From: Nyssa sinensis
Taxonomy: Eukaryota; Streptophyta; Magnoliopsida; Cornales; Nyssaceae
Length of the DNA stretch: 64,000 nt
Reading direction: 5' to 3'
Assembly (NCBI GenBank): GCA_008638375.1
Contig: CM018046.1
Location: 48,816,126-48,880,125, forward strand
Numbering within the stretch: the stretch's first letter is position 1; every line of letters starts with the position of its first letter. The translations under genes were made by a program, and so were the position numbers. The notes below the pieces were generated by a model that saw only the letters and a list, made by a program, of their open reading frames with translations, did not search any database and was not told the origin of the DNA. Positions 25,701-36,124 of this stretch are shown here, one piece after another.

Positions 25701-28700
25701 GGGTGGGGACAGCTTGGGAAGAAGAGGCAGCTGGTGCATGGATTAGAACACGTGGAGAGGTATTAGATGGACATTGGGGTGGGGAACATGAGTTGATGGT
25801 GGTATCATGTGCAGTGGCAGGGTGCCACATGGAGCTTGCTGGGGAAGGCCAGATGTTGTTGCATGAAGAGGCATCATTGGAGTGGCGTGGTGATTCCATG
25901 TGAATTGTGATCATCAAGTGTTGATTATATGTGGAAGGTGCTGCTGTTGAGCCACTTGAGTTGGTAGGAGTGTTGATCTCAATTGGAGTCTTGCTCTTAT
26001 CGACACCATCTCATAGAAGTTACACACAAACACCGAAAACGCGCAGGGAGGAGAGGAGAGAGGATGGGAGAAAAAGGGAAAAGTAAAGAAAAGACAAAAA
26101 AGAAAGAAAAGGGTTTTAGAGGGAAGATGATGCATTTACTGTTTAGCCCCTAAAATAACATGTGCAATGCACATGTTTGTGTTTTCTGTCCAATTTAAAC
26201 GGTCAAATGAGACGGAAGGATTAAATTAAAACGGGGCTAAAATCTCAAGGTTAACATTGCAACAATTAGAAGAATAGGGACGAAATTGAAATTGGAGGTA
26301 AAGTTTAGGGGTGAAAAATATAATTTATCCTATATATTTATATATTTATATGTGTGTGTGTGTGTGTGATCAGTAAATATAATTGTATTATAAACAAATA
26401 GCCTGAGAAGGGGTGATCCACGGAGAATGTCTTTTGAGTACTACTTAATATCAATGATAAAATTTAAGTGAGGAATATAGATTCCAACTTTGAAGAGAAA
26501 AATTTTATGAAGCATTTGATATAGATTTTGATTTGCCACCAAGAATAACAATGATATTGTCTGTACGTTGATTACCAATCAAAAATAAATAAATTTCTGT
26601 ATGTTGATGGTCACAAGGATGCTTATGTATTGATGGAATGGGACAAATGATAATTCCATGATTAATCGTTTGTTGTCCATAGATTTAATGTTTGGTCCAC
26701 ATGGTATTGACTTAAGTTAATAATTATATTGTCCTTACAGTAGTTTTTACCTGAGAATGCTTTGTATATAATTGTGTGTTAATTCTTTTTGCAGGACTGA
26801 TAGTGCTTTGAAATTTGGATGGTTTTTCTTGTTTTATGCGGTAACTTGGTTTATGTTCTTGTAGAGTTGTTTTTTTTTTCCCCTATGAAGTTGTCTTGGA
26901 GACCTCATTTATGTCACTTTATTTTCTCAATGTAGTTACACATTGGCTTCTGCATCCTTGCCGCAGTTGCTCCTCCAATTATTTTCAAGGGAAAATCTCT
27001 TGCGTAAGCTATCTTCTTCATATATGCTTTCAGGGTTTTGCCTGCGGCATGACTTGTTTTATTTTATTTTTTGTATCGGGGGAGAAGTTGCAATACTCAA
27101 GTCTTGACAAAGAAGAAGTTACTGTTTGAGGATTGAACACTTATAATCAAGGATCAAAATTTCATTGCGGAATGTCATTTCTGTCAATGAAGAGATGATA
27201 ATGTTTTTTAACATTTTAGAAGCACAATAAAAAGCGACATATGGAAACATTTAAAAATATGAAGTAAAATATATGAATATGTGAAGATAAGTAACACAAT
27301 TAACTAATTGAAAATATTTTAGGCCTACATATCAATCCACACAAGTAAATTCTAGGATGGAATTAAGGAGAAAATGTAAATGTGAATAAGTCATTAAATA
27401 ATATCAAACAATTCTTTCCTAGTAAAAAACAAGTATAAAAGATTTTAAAACTAATCTTTTCATGTAATATAAAATTGTTACAATTATTTACAATTGCATG
27501 ACAAATAATGCATATACTACATAATCTACAAAAATGCAGTACATTGTTCTTCAACCCCCTCATTCCCACAATTAACTAGTTGAAAATATTTTAGGCCTAC
27601 ACATCTATCCACACAAGTAAATGCTAGGATGGAATTACCTATCAAAAAAAAAAAAATGCTAGGATGGAATTAAGGAGAAAATGTAAATGTGAGTAAGTCA
27701 TTAAATAATAACAAACAATTTTTTACTAGTAAAAAACAAGTATAAAAGATTTTAAAACTAATATGTTCAATGGAAACAACTTTGTTTCCATTGTAAAATA
27801 CTAACATGTGAATTTCAGTTTTTTACCTATTTTTTGTTTTGATACATTGGGAAAAGGAAGTGTTTTAGCTGTTTTGATAAAAACAAAAGAAAATTTTGAT
27901 CCTTGCCTCTAATATATAAGCACAAACTATGTACACATTGTCAAAACAAAAAAAAATAAAAGAAGCACAAACTATGGACATTTTTTCCTGTTGATTTCTC
28001 TTGAAACTGTTTGCCTAAGTTGTGGCAAACAATCCATTTCACTGTGAATTATGGTAGCTCTCATATCCTAGTGAAATTTGGTGCATTGCATCTACCTGCA
28101 TAGGCAATCTGTCCCTCAAATTTTCGTGGAACTTAGTCAAGGACCGATTCTGGATTTCTGTCTGTCAGGACATGATAGGACTACTGAAATGGACATTGAA
28201 TGACATAACTCTCACCCCAAGGGCTACTTACCTATCTGAATAGGTTTGACTTGCCATTGCTTAGTGGATATAAATTCCTTGATAAATGACATTTTTCTCC
28301 CACTCACTGAGCTGGCTGAACCTGTTTATGAGCACTTCGTACCCAGCATGAAGTAAAGCAGCATCTACCACACTTTCCAATTTGAAATTGATCTTGTTGC
28401 TGTCAATTGAAAAGTTATTGGTGAAATTATGTCACTTTTTCATGCAAAACCAATTGAGCCATGTGGAACAACTTTCTGTATGCATTGGTATTTATTGTGT
28501 CTTGCAACTGATGTTGGTATATTTTGATTGTGTAACAGAGGAATTTTGGCAGCAATAGACGTTTTAAGGTGATCATGCTTTGGCTGGGGTAAGTGTTGGT
28601 ATTTTATGATGGATGGCTAACATTACTGGATCATTGTCGACTTTTAATTGCAGAAAACTGTTGTCACTATTATTTTTAGCTAAATATAAATTGAATTTAT

Positions 28701-29106
28701 TTTATTATCTTTTGATGAAGTGTAGTTTTTTGGTGAGTGATGATTTCTTATAATATATGAGATTGACCAAGAAAAAATAGATCTGTTAGATTTGCAGGTT
28801 AATGGTTTCAGCCACTTTCTAGAAAACACACTTACACTTTCTTTTTTACTTGCAGATTTTCTACTTCATTGGATTTGGATTGTTCTGCCTTGAATCAGTG
28901 CTCAGCATATGGGTTATACAGGTTCAGTAATCTGGCTTCAATTTAGGCTCGCCCCCTAGCACACTTTTCATTGAGTAGTCCTTTCTTCTGAACCTCTTTC
29001 TTCTTTTCCCAATATGCAGCAAGTTTACATGTACTTCCGAGGCAGTGGCAAATCTGCAGAGATGAAGCGTGATGCTGCAAGACATACTGTGATGGCAGCG
29101 CTATGA
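13717..29106 (+). CDS. SCAMP: Secretory carrier-associated membrane protein (SCAMP), with a one-base frameshift in exon 10
   Basis: Exons: 13717-13773, 14959-15024, 18059-18166, 18277-18339, 18771-18804, 18905-19027, 23688-23781, 26795-26840, 26936-27003, 28539-28588, 28856-28921, 29020-29106 (stop TGA 29104-29106). All introns are GT-AG. SCAMPs are four-span membrane proteins of the trans-Golgi, secretory vesicles and plasma membrane that act in post-Golgi and endocytic traffic. The N-terminus starts [19 protein letters not shown] with two NPF motifs (EH-domain binding); residues near 80-110 form a charged coiled coil ([19 protein letters not shown]); the cytosolic [11 protein letters not shown] signature precedes four hydrophobic spans, with the conserved loop [13 protein letters not shown] between spans 1 and 2; the end is [21 protein letters not shown] minus its tail. 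Exon sum is 862 bp, not a multiple of three: an extra G at 28568/28569 causes a TGA at 28570-28572 after residue 230. Removing it would give 286 residues, the normal length. Confidence 0.9.
15478..15975. repeat. 264-bp tandem duplication in SCAMP intron 2
   Basis: Unit 1 starts at 15478 and unit 2 at 15742, each opening TTTTGCAGATGACATCTCCA and sharing GATTTTAAGTTAA, AAAGATGATG and GGGATGCCTT. Between them unit 1 has gained a (CT)n run (15604-15626) where unit 2 has (TG)n. Each unit contains a copy of a TTTTGCAG acceptor-like site. Confidence 0.85.
16361..17690 (-). mobile_element. L1-type LINE ORF2 C-terminal fragment, antisense in SCAMP intron 2
   Basis: On the minus strand, from high to low coordinate, the remnant reads as the C-terminal half of a plant L1 ORF2 with stops and frameshifts: [10 protein letters not shown] (about 17420), [12 protein letters not shown], stop, [15 protein letters not shown] (about 17300-17370), ALVADF, then [14 protein letters not shown] (about 17150), and the zf-RVT zinc-binding domain with [13 protein letters not shown] and [14 protein letters not shown] (about 16720-16830). 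The 3' end is the TTACTTATCAAT / A-rich terminus at plus-strand 16360-16390. A C7G13 homopolymer junction interrupts it at 16402-16421. It is inactive and 5' truncated. Confidence 0.85.
20465..20602 (+). mobile_element. tRNA-derived SINE
   Basis: Pol III A-box-like TAGCTTGAGTGG at 20487, B-box-like GGTTTAAGTCTTGG at 20533, then GAGACGTGTGCATG and an A/T-rich tail (AAATAAAATAATAAAAAATAAATAAAT). GAGTGTGAT before it and GAGTGCAAT after the tail look like a 9-bp target duplication with two mismatches. It lies within SCAMP intron 6. Confidence 0.65.
21534..22080. repeat. Interspersed repeat R1, copy 2
   Basis: Same element and orientation as 7729-8250. This copy retains the end GTTCATGTGTCCGTGTCG, which resembles its own beginning (CTCATGTGTCTGTGTCGG) as a direct, not inverted, repeat. 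Non-coding; lies within SCAMP intron 6. Confidence 0.75.
23050..23300 (+). mobile_element. LTR-retroelement-like remnant
   Basis: Two related starts, TGTTGAGAGTTGATATACATTG at 23055 shortened here to its core TGTTGAGAG, and again at 23230, the second preceded by a purine tract GAGGGGGAG like the polypurine tract before a 3' LTR. The second block ends GTGATCTAACA at about 23302, so it is bounded by TG and CA. No coding region remains. Class assignment is tentative. Confidence 0.4.
24267..24659 (+). mobile_element. TIR element family T2, copy A, in SCAMP intron 7
   Basis: Starts CAATGTTACC and ends GGTAACCATTG, imperfect inverted ends. Internal landmarks ATCGTTATAGTACG, CTTATTATAGAACATG, GATCGTACGATCCCAATTCG. 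Non-coding, about 390 bp. An opposite-strand copy lies at 33657-34061. I cannot see a certain target duplication, so the superfamily is open. Confidence 0.65.
25540..26015 (-). mobile_element. Possible Copia-like retroelement remnant, antisense
   Basis: On the minus strand a gag-leader-like phrase [17 protein letters not shown] (about 25960-26010) runs into a long proline/serine-rich open stretch (25627-25917), interrupted by a G14 homopolymer at 25648-25661. No reverse transcriptase or integrase can be seen. Assignment rests on composition and the leader phrase only. It lies in SCAMP intron 7. Confidence 0.35.
27295..27762. repeat. 272-bp direct duplication in SCAMP intron 9
   Basis: CACAATTAACTA starts both units (27295 and 27567); both run through TATTTTAGGCCTACA, GCTAGGATGG/TCTAGGATGG, AAGGAGAAAATGTAAATGTGA and AAAAAACAAGTATAAAAG to AAAACTAAT. 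Unit 2 contains an extra A-rich insertion at about 27640-27655 with a short duplicated flank (ATGCTAGGATGGAATTA). Confidence 0.85.
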
Positions 29107-31139
29107 CATGGAACCTCTGAAATGAGGATGGCATTTATGGACCAGATTCTTTGGTTGGAAAATGCTGAGAAGTTGAATGTTTTAATCGCTATGCTCTTAC
29201 ACCTTTCACTGCTTGGTTTAGTATTAGCTTGGTGATGTGATTTCTTAAATAGTATATCAAAACGAAAATTGTTATGAAAAGGTATAGTTAGGACGTGTTA
29301 GTTTTACCTTCTCAGAGGCATCGGTATCTTTGAGGCCATCACACATTGTTTTTCCAGATTCTACCGAAAAAATTATGTTTAATCATTTTTCCCCCCTTGA
29401 ATGATTGGTCAGAAGCATGTGTTATTCATTCAGACAATATAAAAAAATCAACTTGGCAGGCTAGAATCCTGAGAATTCAATTCAGTGTGGCTGAATTCTG
29501 TAGCAAACTAGCCATTAAGCTGGTGAAGTTCAGTTTTGTGAGGTTCAAAATTACAGTAGTTGGTGACCGCATCGGTGATTTGAGCTGAAATCTTTTGTTA
29601 TCGCTATTATGAGGAGGAAAAGAAACTTTATACTTACAAAGTCGCCTTTATTGAATGATTTATACTATCCCACGATTTGTATGAGGATGTTAAATCCCGG
29701 GTAGGGGGAAATACTACTAGGTGTGAATGTGCATGTGTTGAGCCTCCAACTTCTTTGTCTGTAAAAAGAGAAGATTTTACTAATTCGAATGGGACATCGT
29801 TGTTTTGGGAGATGTTGAATCTAAGTTACCTTGCTCTGGTTATGTGAACAGTGCCAGCAACAATTGTGCCTCGCCATTGCTGGTTAAATTGAAGGGAATG
29901 GTCTCTCACAGAGACCCACACCCACAACTACTAGGGCCTTCAACCGTTTGACCCAGCAAACATGTTTCATAAGCCTGTTCTTGAAGAATTTCCCTATAAG
30001 CGGATAGGCTTGATTAGATAAGGGTCTGTGTTCTCCCTGGGGGAAAAAAATGGTGTAGGTTTGTTTTCATCATAAATAAATAAATTGATAATCTTCGTAC
30101 TTGTATGAACATGAAATCAAGAAAAGCTATATTAGGTGTGGGTAGGGCTGTTAAAGCTATATCCGGGTCGGACTGACTCGGACACTAGTAGTGTCTAATA
30201 TTTTTTATTTGCCCATTCAACATATCAAAAGTAAATAGAATTGATTTATTTCCAAAAAAGAAAAGGACTAGTCAACAAAACTAATATTGACCAACAAACC
30301 ATGTCAACCATCCTATTAAATCTTAAGCCGACGTGGTTTGATAAAATAGTTTTAGAATTCTATTATAGGATAACTTCTTTTAATTACTAGATCCCTTAAA
30401 AAATATTAGTATAATTTATTTAAAAGAAAAAAAGAAAAAAAAAAAGGCACATTTATCCAATGCACAACCAAAAAAAAAAAGAAAAGAAAAGGTCCGAAAT
30501 CCTATTAGAAATAACAAAGCTTTCTTTTTTTTGTATACATATTTTAAATTCGAGATTCAGTACATTCACTCACATATACTTAGGTAACATTTTTCATACC
30601 TTTTTATTGTACTAATATATATATATTTATTTTTTTCTCATGTCACCCGTGGGTGTATACCCAGATCCAGATCCAGCCCACTGGACCAAAACATTGATCT
30701 GGCACAATGTCTACACAAGAGTGCTTTCAGCCCACTGGAACATTACAAGCCGCCAGCGTTCAACAAGAAACAAGAAACATGATCAGCATGCCTCTGCAAT
30801 TAATTCCATAGGACACTATCAATCCCATTCGTGTCCACGTTTACGGCCCAGATCTCATCACCCTCCCCACCTAAAACTGTTCTCTTCTCTGAACTCCAAC
30901 TGTATTTACCACGTGGAGACTGTATATTGGTCTAAAAAGCGACCCGAGAATTAACAGCGCCTAACATATATACATCGAACAACTCCTCCACTCTACTACC
31001 AAATTATGACCAATCAAACGGTTCCATTCGTCACAAAGCTGCTCGACCTTTAACGATTGTACCGCCTATTTAAAGTTAAACGCCTGAATATCTCTCTCTC
31101 TCTCTCAACTAAACCCCCAAATACAGAGCTCGAAACGCG
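29107..31139. other. Intergenic: SCAMP 3' flank to promoter of the small Cys protein gene
   Basis: Begins with the SCAMP 3' UTR. I see no further gene in 29107-30640. The open frame 30640-30954 lies in the likely promoter of the next gene and resembles no protein I know. Confidence 0.6.
30910..31106 (+). promoter_or_regulatory. Core promoter of the 68-residue gene: G-box, TATA box, CT-rich leader
   Basis: A palindromic G-box CACGTG at 30910-30915, a TATA-like TATTTAAA at 31067-31074, and a (TC)n leader at 31091-31106 about 25-30 bp downstream of the TATA, just where a transcription start would be expected. ATG follows at 31140. G-boxes are bound by bZIP and bHLH factors; the specific regulator cannot be inferred. 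Confidence 0.55.
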
Positions 31140-31346
31140 ATGGTCTGCTTCTGCTTTCTGGTTGATCAGAAGAGGAAGATGAGGAGGAGCAAACCGGCGG
31201 CCGGGATTTGCTCGCGGTGCGGTGGTGGGGCCAGCGTGGCCGATATGAAGACTGCTACGAGGTTCTGTTACGTTCCTTTCTACTGGAAGTCATGGAGAGC
31301 TATTATCTGCACTTTTTGTGGAGCCATTCTCAAGTCTTACCGGTGA
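31140..31346 (+). CDS. Small conserved plant protein with paired CxxC motifs (68 residues, intronless)
   Basis: Begins MVCFCFLVDQKRKMRRSK and ends AIICTFCGAILKSYR with TGA at 31344-31346. Two Cys-x2-Cys pairs, CSRC near residue 24 and CTFC near residue 58, are spaced by about 30 residues around a FCYVPFYWKSWRA core. The arrangement suggests a zinc-ribbon-like fold. I recognise it as resembling a small uncharacterised protein family of land plants, without a known function. The first ATG after a TATA box and CT-rich leader is used; high GC and codon character differ from surrounding AT-rich DNA, which supports it being real. Hydrophobic residues around FCYVPFYW could also indicate membrane association. 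Confidence 0.72.
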   Translation: MVCFCFLVDQKRKMRRSKPAAGICSRCGGGASVADMKTATRFCYVPFYWKSWRAIICTFCGAILKSYR

Positions 31347-31509
31347 TTTTCGTTTCGGAACCGATTTGGAAGAGATTATCACATCTGACCGGCATTCGCC
31401 ATAAATCCGACATAACTAACTGTTAACGAATAAATCACAATGCCCTTCGTCAGTGGAAGCCGTTTCGGTTCATATATGGTTCGAGTTTTGATATTTTGGA
31501 TGTAATAGA

Positions 31510-31542
<33 letters not shown>

Positions 31543-33850
31543 GTATATCTCTTTTATGCTAATTTGATATAAAAATTGAAATTATAGAAAAGAGAAATTA
31601 TATTCTGCTGCTGAGAAAATGGAAACGGGCTTCCCTCTCTCACTCTCTTAAGTAGTAGTTAACTTTTTTTTTGAGATCCACGCAATATTTGTTGTATCAA
31701 AAAAGACTTTTGTCTAATGTAATAGTCTTATAATTTTTATTTTCATTTCCATTTTTGTATTTATATTTTTCTTCTTTTCTCAAAATCAGATAGTGACGCC
31801 TTACGTTAAAAATCTCTAATAGTTCTCTAAAAACCATTTAAAGTTAGCTTCGAATTGATAAATATAATATGATAGCGATTTGAATCTAGTTGGGTGACCA
31901 TGTCGGTAGGTACTTCTTCTTTGGTTTTGAATCGTAGTTAGGTAGGTATTTTATCTTTTGATTTAAAACGAAGAGAGCTCACTTCTCTCGGGAAGACTTT
32001 AACTAATGGAGTCTGCAAATTTTATTTTGTGTGATAAATGAATATTTTTTAATTTGAAATAAAATGAAGAGTTTTTGTTTTTATATTTATAAAAATGGTC
32101 TTAAAAGCGTTCAGGACACCTCTTCTTGATTTATAAATAAAAAATAAAAAAAATGAGACAAATTAACTTATACAAGATGAAAAAAATTATTTCTTATATT
32201 TATAAATATATATTATTTTATTTTGAGTTGTTATATACACATACTTCACATTGCCTGTATAAAAACAATTTTTTACACAAAATACACACGCAATGATGAT
32301 TATGACACCTTAACTTTATAAATTTTGAGTGGACAATAATAACACCTTAGCTACCTTTTAACCTACGAGTATTGATGATATCATAAGTGAAGGACATAGT
32401 ACAGAAACTAATTGTTAGAAAATGGAATTACTTTGGGTAGTCCCACTGCTCACATGTTGACATGCTTTCATGGAGACATATTGTTGTATTGCTGAATGCA
32501 ATTAATGTCAAGACAGCTATTTTCCCTCTCCCTCTTTATGTTGAAAAGTTCACCCCATGTGGCCCAGCAAGAGAAACTGTGGCCTTGCTTGTGCCCATAA
32601 GGTTCTACAGCTATCTCTATTTAATTCTGTTGGTGGGTAGTTCGTCCTTGTATTTAAATTGTTCCATGCATGATGCTTTTGACTTCATTACAATTCAGTC
32701 TCATATGTGATAGAATTTAATGGCATGCAGTACCATTTATAGTTTGACCTTTAATTTTTTATTAATTTTCTTTCTTTCTTTCTCCTGGTTTTATAGTAAA
32801 ACATGGATTCTCTTGTAAAGTCTGATTCAGATATAATAATATAGCACCCTGAATAAATAATAAATAATAAATATATACAATTGATTCATCTTCAATTATA
32901 TAACCCAAAGGGATAAAGCCAAATGATATTAACACTATGTTTTATGAAAGGGACTCTATCTGTAAAATAAAATTACTTAATTATTCTTACATCTAAAAGT
33001 TATGAAATCCAATTTTTTAAATAGCATTTATATAATTTCATTTAACTAAAAAGGTAATGATATTGTAAACTTGAATTTTATGAGGGAGAATGTTTTAACC
33101 AATAAATGATTTGGTAATTCGAGAATGTAGTTGGGTGAATGAAAATTCAATTTCTATAACATATAATAGTTATAAAATCATGTATCTTATAAGTTCAAAT
33201 TTACAATAGTATTACTTTAAGTAAAATAATAAAAATAGATCAACTTTAAATTAGAGCACTATAATGAAATATAGATTAATCAACATTTATTGAATTTGGA
33301 AAAAAATTAAAAATAAATGGTTCGATTCATTTATTTTTATTTCTCAAAATGACTAATTTTTATATATATAATTTTAACTATTTGAATTTTCTTTAGTAAA
33401 TATTATGAATCGTCTCTTTTATTTATTTATTTTTTAACAAGTTATCATTCAAATTAATAACTGTATTTTTAAAAGATCTCTCTCCTTTCTTATACAACAC
33501 GAAACATGATTAATGGATACAAATAAATTCAATATTCACACAATGAGAATTGCTCACCCAAGTAAAAGAACAAAATATCTAAAATTTGAAATATGAACAT
33601 TATTGATAAAATTGAATAATAAGAATCTGTGACATTATAGTTATAGAGTTAGAAACATGGTTATCATAATTCTCTCCTCTTAGCAAATTGCGAATTGGGA
33701 TCGCATGATCCAAAAAATGAATCATTAACGATTTGAAACATAAGATTTAGCGTTCCTGAAAAAATCATACAAAATACACACATATCATTAAAATTTTATT
33801 TTATAATAGCTTGAATTCGTTGAAATCTTTTTGGTGTGTGTGTGTGTGTG

Positions 33851-33884
<34 letters not shown>

Positions 33885-35493
33885 CCAATATTATTACAAA
33901 CACAATAAAAAAAAAATATCACATTTCAAATAAACGTATTCCGTTCCAACAAAGTGATTTAAAGAAGCCCACCCCTAACGTACCATGTTATAACAAGTGA
34001 AGATCTACGTTCTCATTCCTTTTTTGCATACTATAACGATCCACATTCCAGATAACATTGGCTAAAAAACTACTACATTGAATAAAAAATCACAACTCCT
34101 ACATTAATCCTAATAGGACTAGGAAATAGAGAAATTTAAAATAAATCAAAATTGTGGTTTTTTATAATTGAACTCATAATTGGAAACTAGATAAGAAAAA
34201 AAGAAGATTGTCACAAATGGCACCCCAATTTTTCTTAGTGAAGTAATTGACAAACTAAATCTTTTTATCAAAAGACATTACTTGGCTTCAAATCAAATAA
34301 AAAGAATTTTTTTCTATTCACGTATGTACACATGTATATTATGTGACTATCTAATTTTAACTAAAAATAAAAAATAAAAAAATATATATATATATATTAC
34401 ATATATAATAAATTATGATTAAAACACGAATTCTCATGGCCCTTGGGAAGGGTCCCATGCGATGTAGTGGGAAATAACCAATCGTATATGGCCTCAGTAT
34501 GCAGACATGATTTGTATTGCCAACCTCAAAATTTTGGATCCAAATTTTTTCCAGTGCTAAAAATTTTGATTCAATTTAAAACTTGAAATTTTTGTGGTTA
34601 CAATAAGTCAGATTGAGAATTATTGTTACATATATACGCATATGATCTATCATTTGAACATTGTCACCTAACCATTCAATAATTTCTCCTACCTTTTCCT
34701 TCGTATGCTCATGTGAGTTCAGCTCTACATTTGGTGAGTCAGGCTCAAGCTTCTGTACTAAACGTAAGCTAGACAGCTGGTCATATGGGATACCCTTAAG
34801 CAAGCAACGATGATAAAATGGCCACTCCATTGAATTTTAAATCAGCGGATGTCTCATACATAAGCTGAAATATAAGGCTCTACAGCACGGGTCCAGGCCT
34901 CAGGTCTCAGGTCTCAGGCATGGGTTGAAGCACTATTTTCAAGTCTTCTAATTACTGATCTTATCATTCCAATATTATCTACAAAAGTGCATCACCATCC
35001 TCTCCCATAAACCATAAATTTGGGTCTCCGCTTCAACAATTTTCAAATATTTTTACTTACCCACAAGACAACTACTCATTTCTCTGTTGGGCAAGGTTTA
35101 TGCCAAGCTCTTCAAAAGAAATTTTAATTTCAGTATCACTGCATATTTCCAAATAACCAACAAAATAAGATTATAAAATACTCGGAATTTTTTTTCTTTT
35201 TGTCTTTTTTAAAAAAAAAAAAGAAAGCAGAGGGGGTGGAGGTCAACTCATCTATAAACACAGCGCTCCATTGCAGAAAATAAATTACTGAATTTGTTAG
35301 TTCTAAAATAGTTGAGGGCAAAATAGAGAACTGTTATTCAGGTCTAAATTCAAATATAATGCCAGGAAGACAGTTCCATTGAACTATCTATAAATGTAGG
35401 ACGGGCGTTAAATGAAGTAACAATTGGAAGAAAGAACCCACCCAATATAGAAGGAAATTTTTGACTAAATGCATAAGCATTTTCTTTGAAGAC
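31347..35493. other. Intergenic between the small Cys protein gene and the ULTRAPETALA 3' end
   Basis: Contains the first gene's 3' UTR, AT-rich DNA with no recognised gene, TIR element T2 copy B (33657-34061) and the downstream flank of the ULTRAPETALA gene. An 84-codon minus-strand frame at 34576-34830 is not recognised. Confidence 0.6.
33657..34061 (-). mobile_element. TIR element family T2, copy B, inverted relative to copy A
   Basis: Reverse complement of 24267-24659 with scattered changes: ATGGTTATC at the left end, CAAATTGCGAATTGGGATCG, ACAAAATACACACA, TATTATTACAAACACA, CCCACCCCTAACGTA, and CAGATAACATTGG at the right end. The internal (GT)n(TA)n at 33834-33886 expanded in this copy. 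Confidence 0.7.
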
Positions 35494-36062
35494 TCAATTT
35501 TTTGCATTCCTTGTGAAGTCGATGCAAGTCTGGCAGCCACAGTCTGAAAAACGACAGATTTCACATCCAAAGCACACACAGGAGGTGCAACCTATGCATG
35601 TTGGAGAACGGGAGCAACCCCTATAAACCCTGCGACTTGCTCGCTCTTCATCATCCTCACATGTTATTCTGTAGCACAGGAAGGAAGCATCACATGTATC
35701 AATAATTTTAACTTTTGAACATGCAGAGATAAAGCATTACACTAGCAATAGCATTGATAAATAACATGGATGAATAAACACACACACATATACATCAGAA
35801 AGGTTTCTTCAAATTTCAATCCGTTTTCTATGACCAACCTTTACATTAAAGTGACACATCAGTTCAAACATCAAGTTTCATTCAATAGGTGCCGGGAATT
35901 CACAAGTAAAAGAACTATATAAGAAAATATTCAGGGGAGTAGCTAAAAGTGGCAACTTTCAAAGTCGACAAGGCCCACTTCATATTAGAAAAACTTTCAC
36001 AGCGAAAATCATATTCTATTGGCCACTATAAGTTTTTTTTTTTTGGGGTAACTGGCCACTAT

Positions 36063-36124
<62 letters not shown>

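Noticed and set aside
28560..28588. Alternative donor (AAG|GTGATC at 28569) as repair of the SCAMP frameshift
   Set aside because: Joining it to exon 11 gives the wrong phase and still shifts the frame.
30640..30954. 104-codon frame before the small Cys gene
   Set aside because: No domain or homology is recognisable and it overlaps the promoter with the G-box.
36065..36122. CT repeat as a GAGA-type regulatory element of ULTRAPETALA
   Set aside because: It lies deep in a repeat-rich intron next to a SINE-like tail; no evidence of function.
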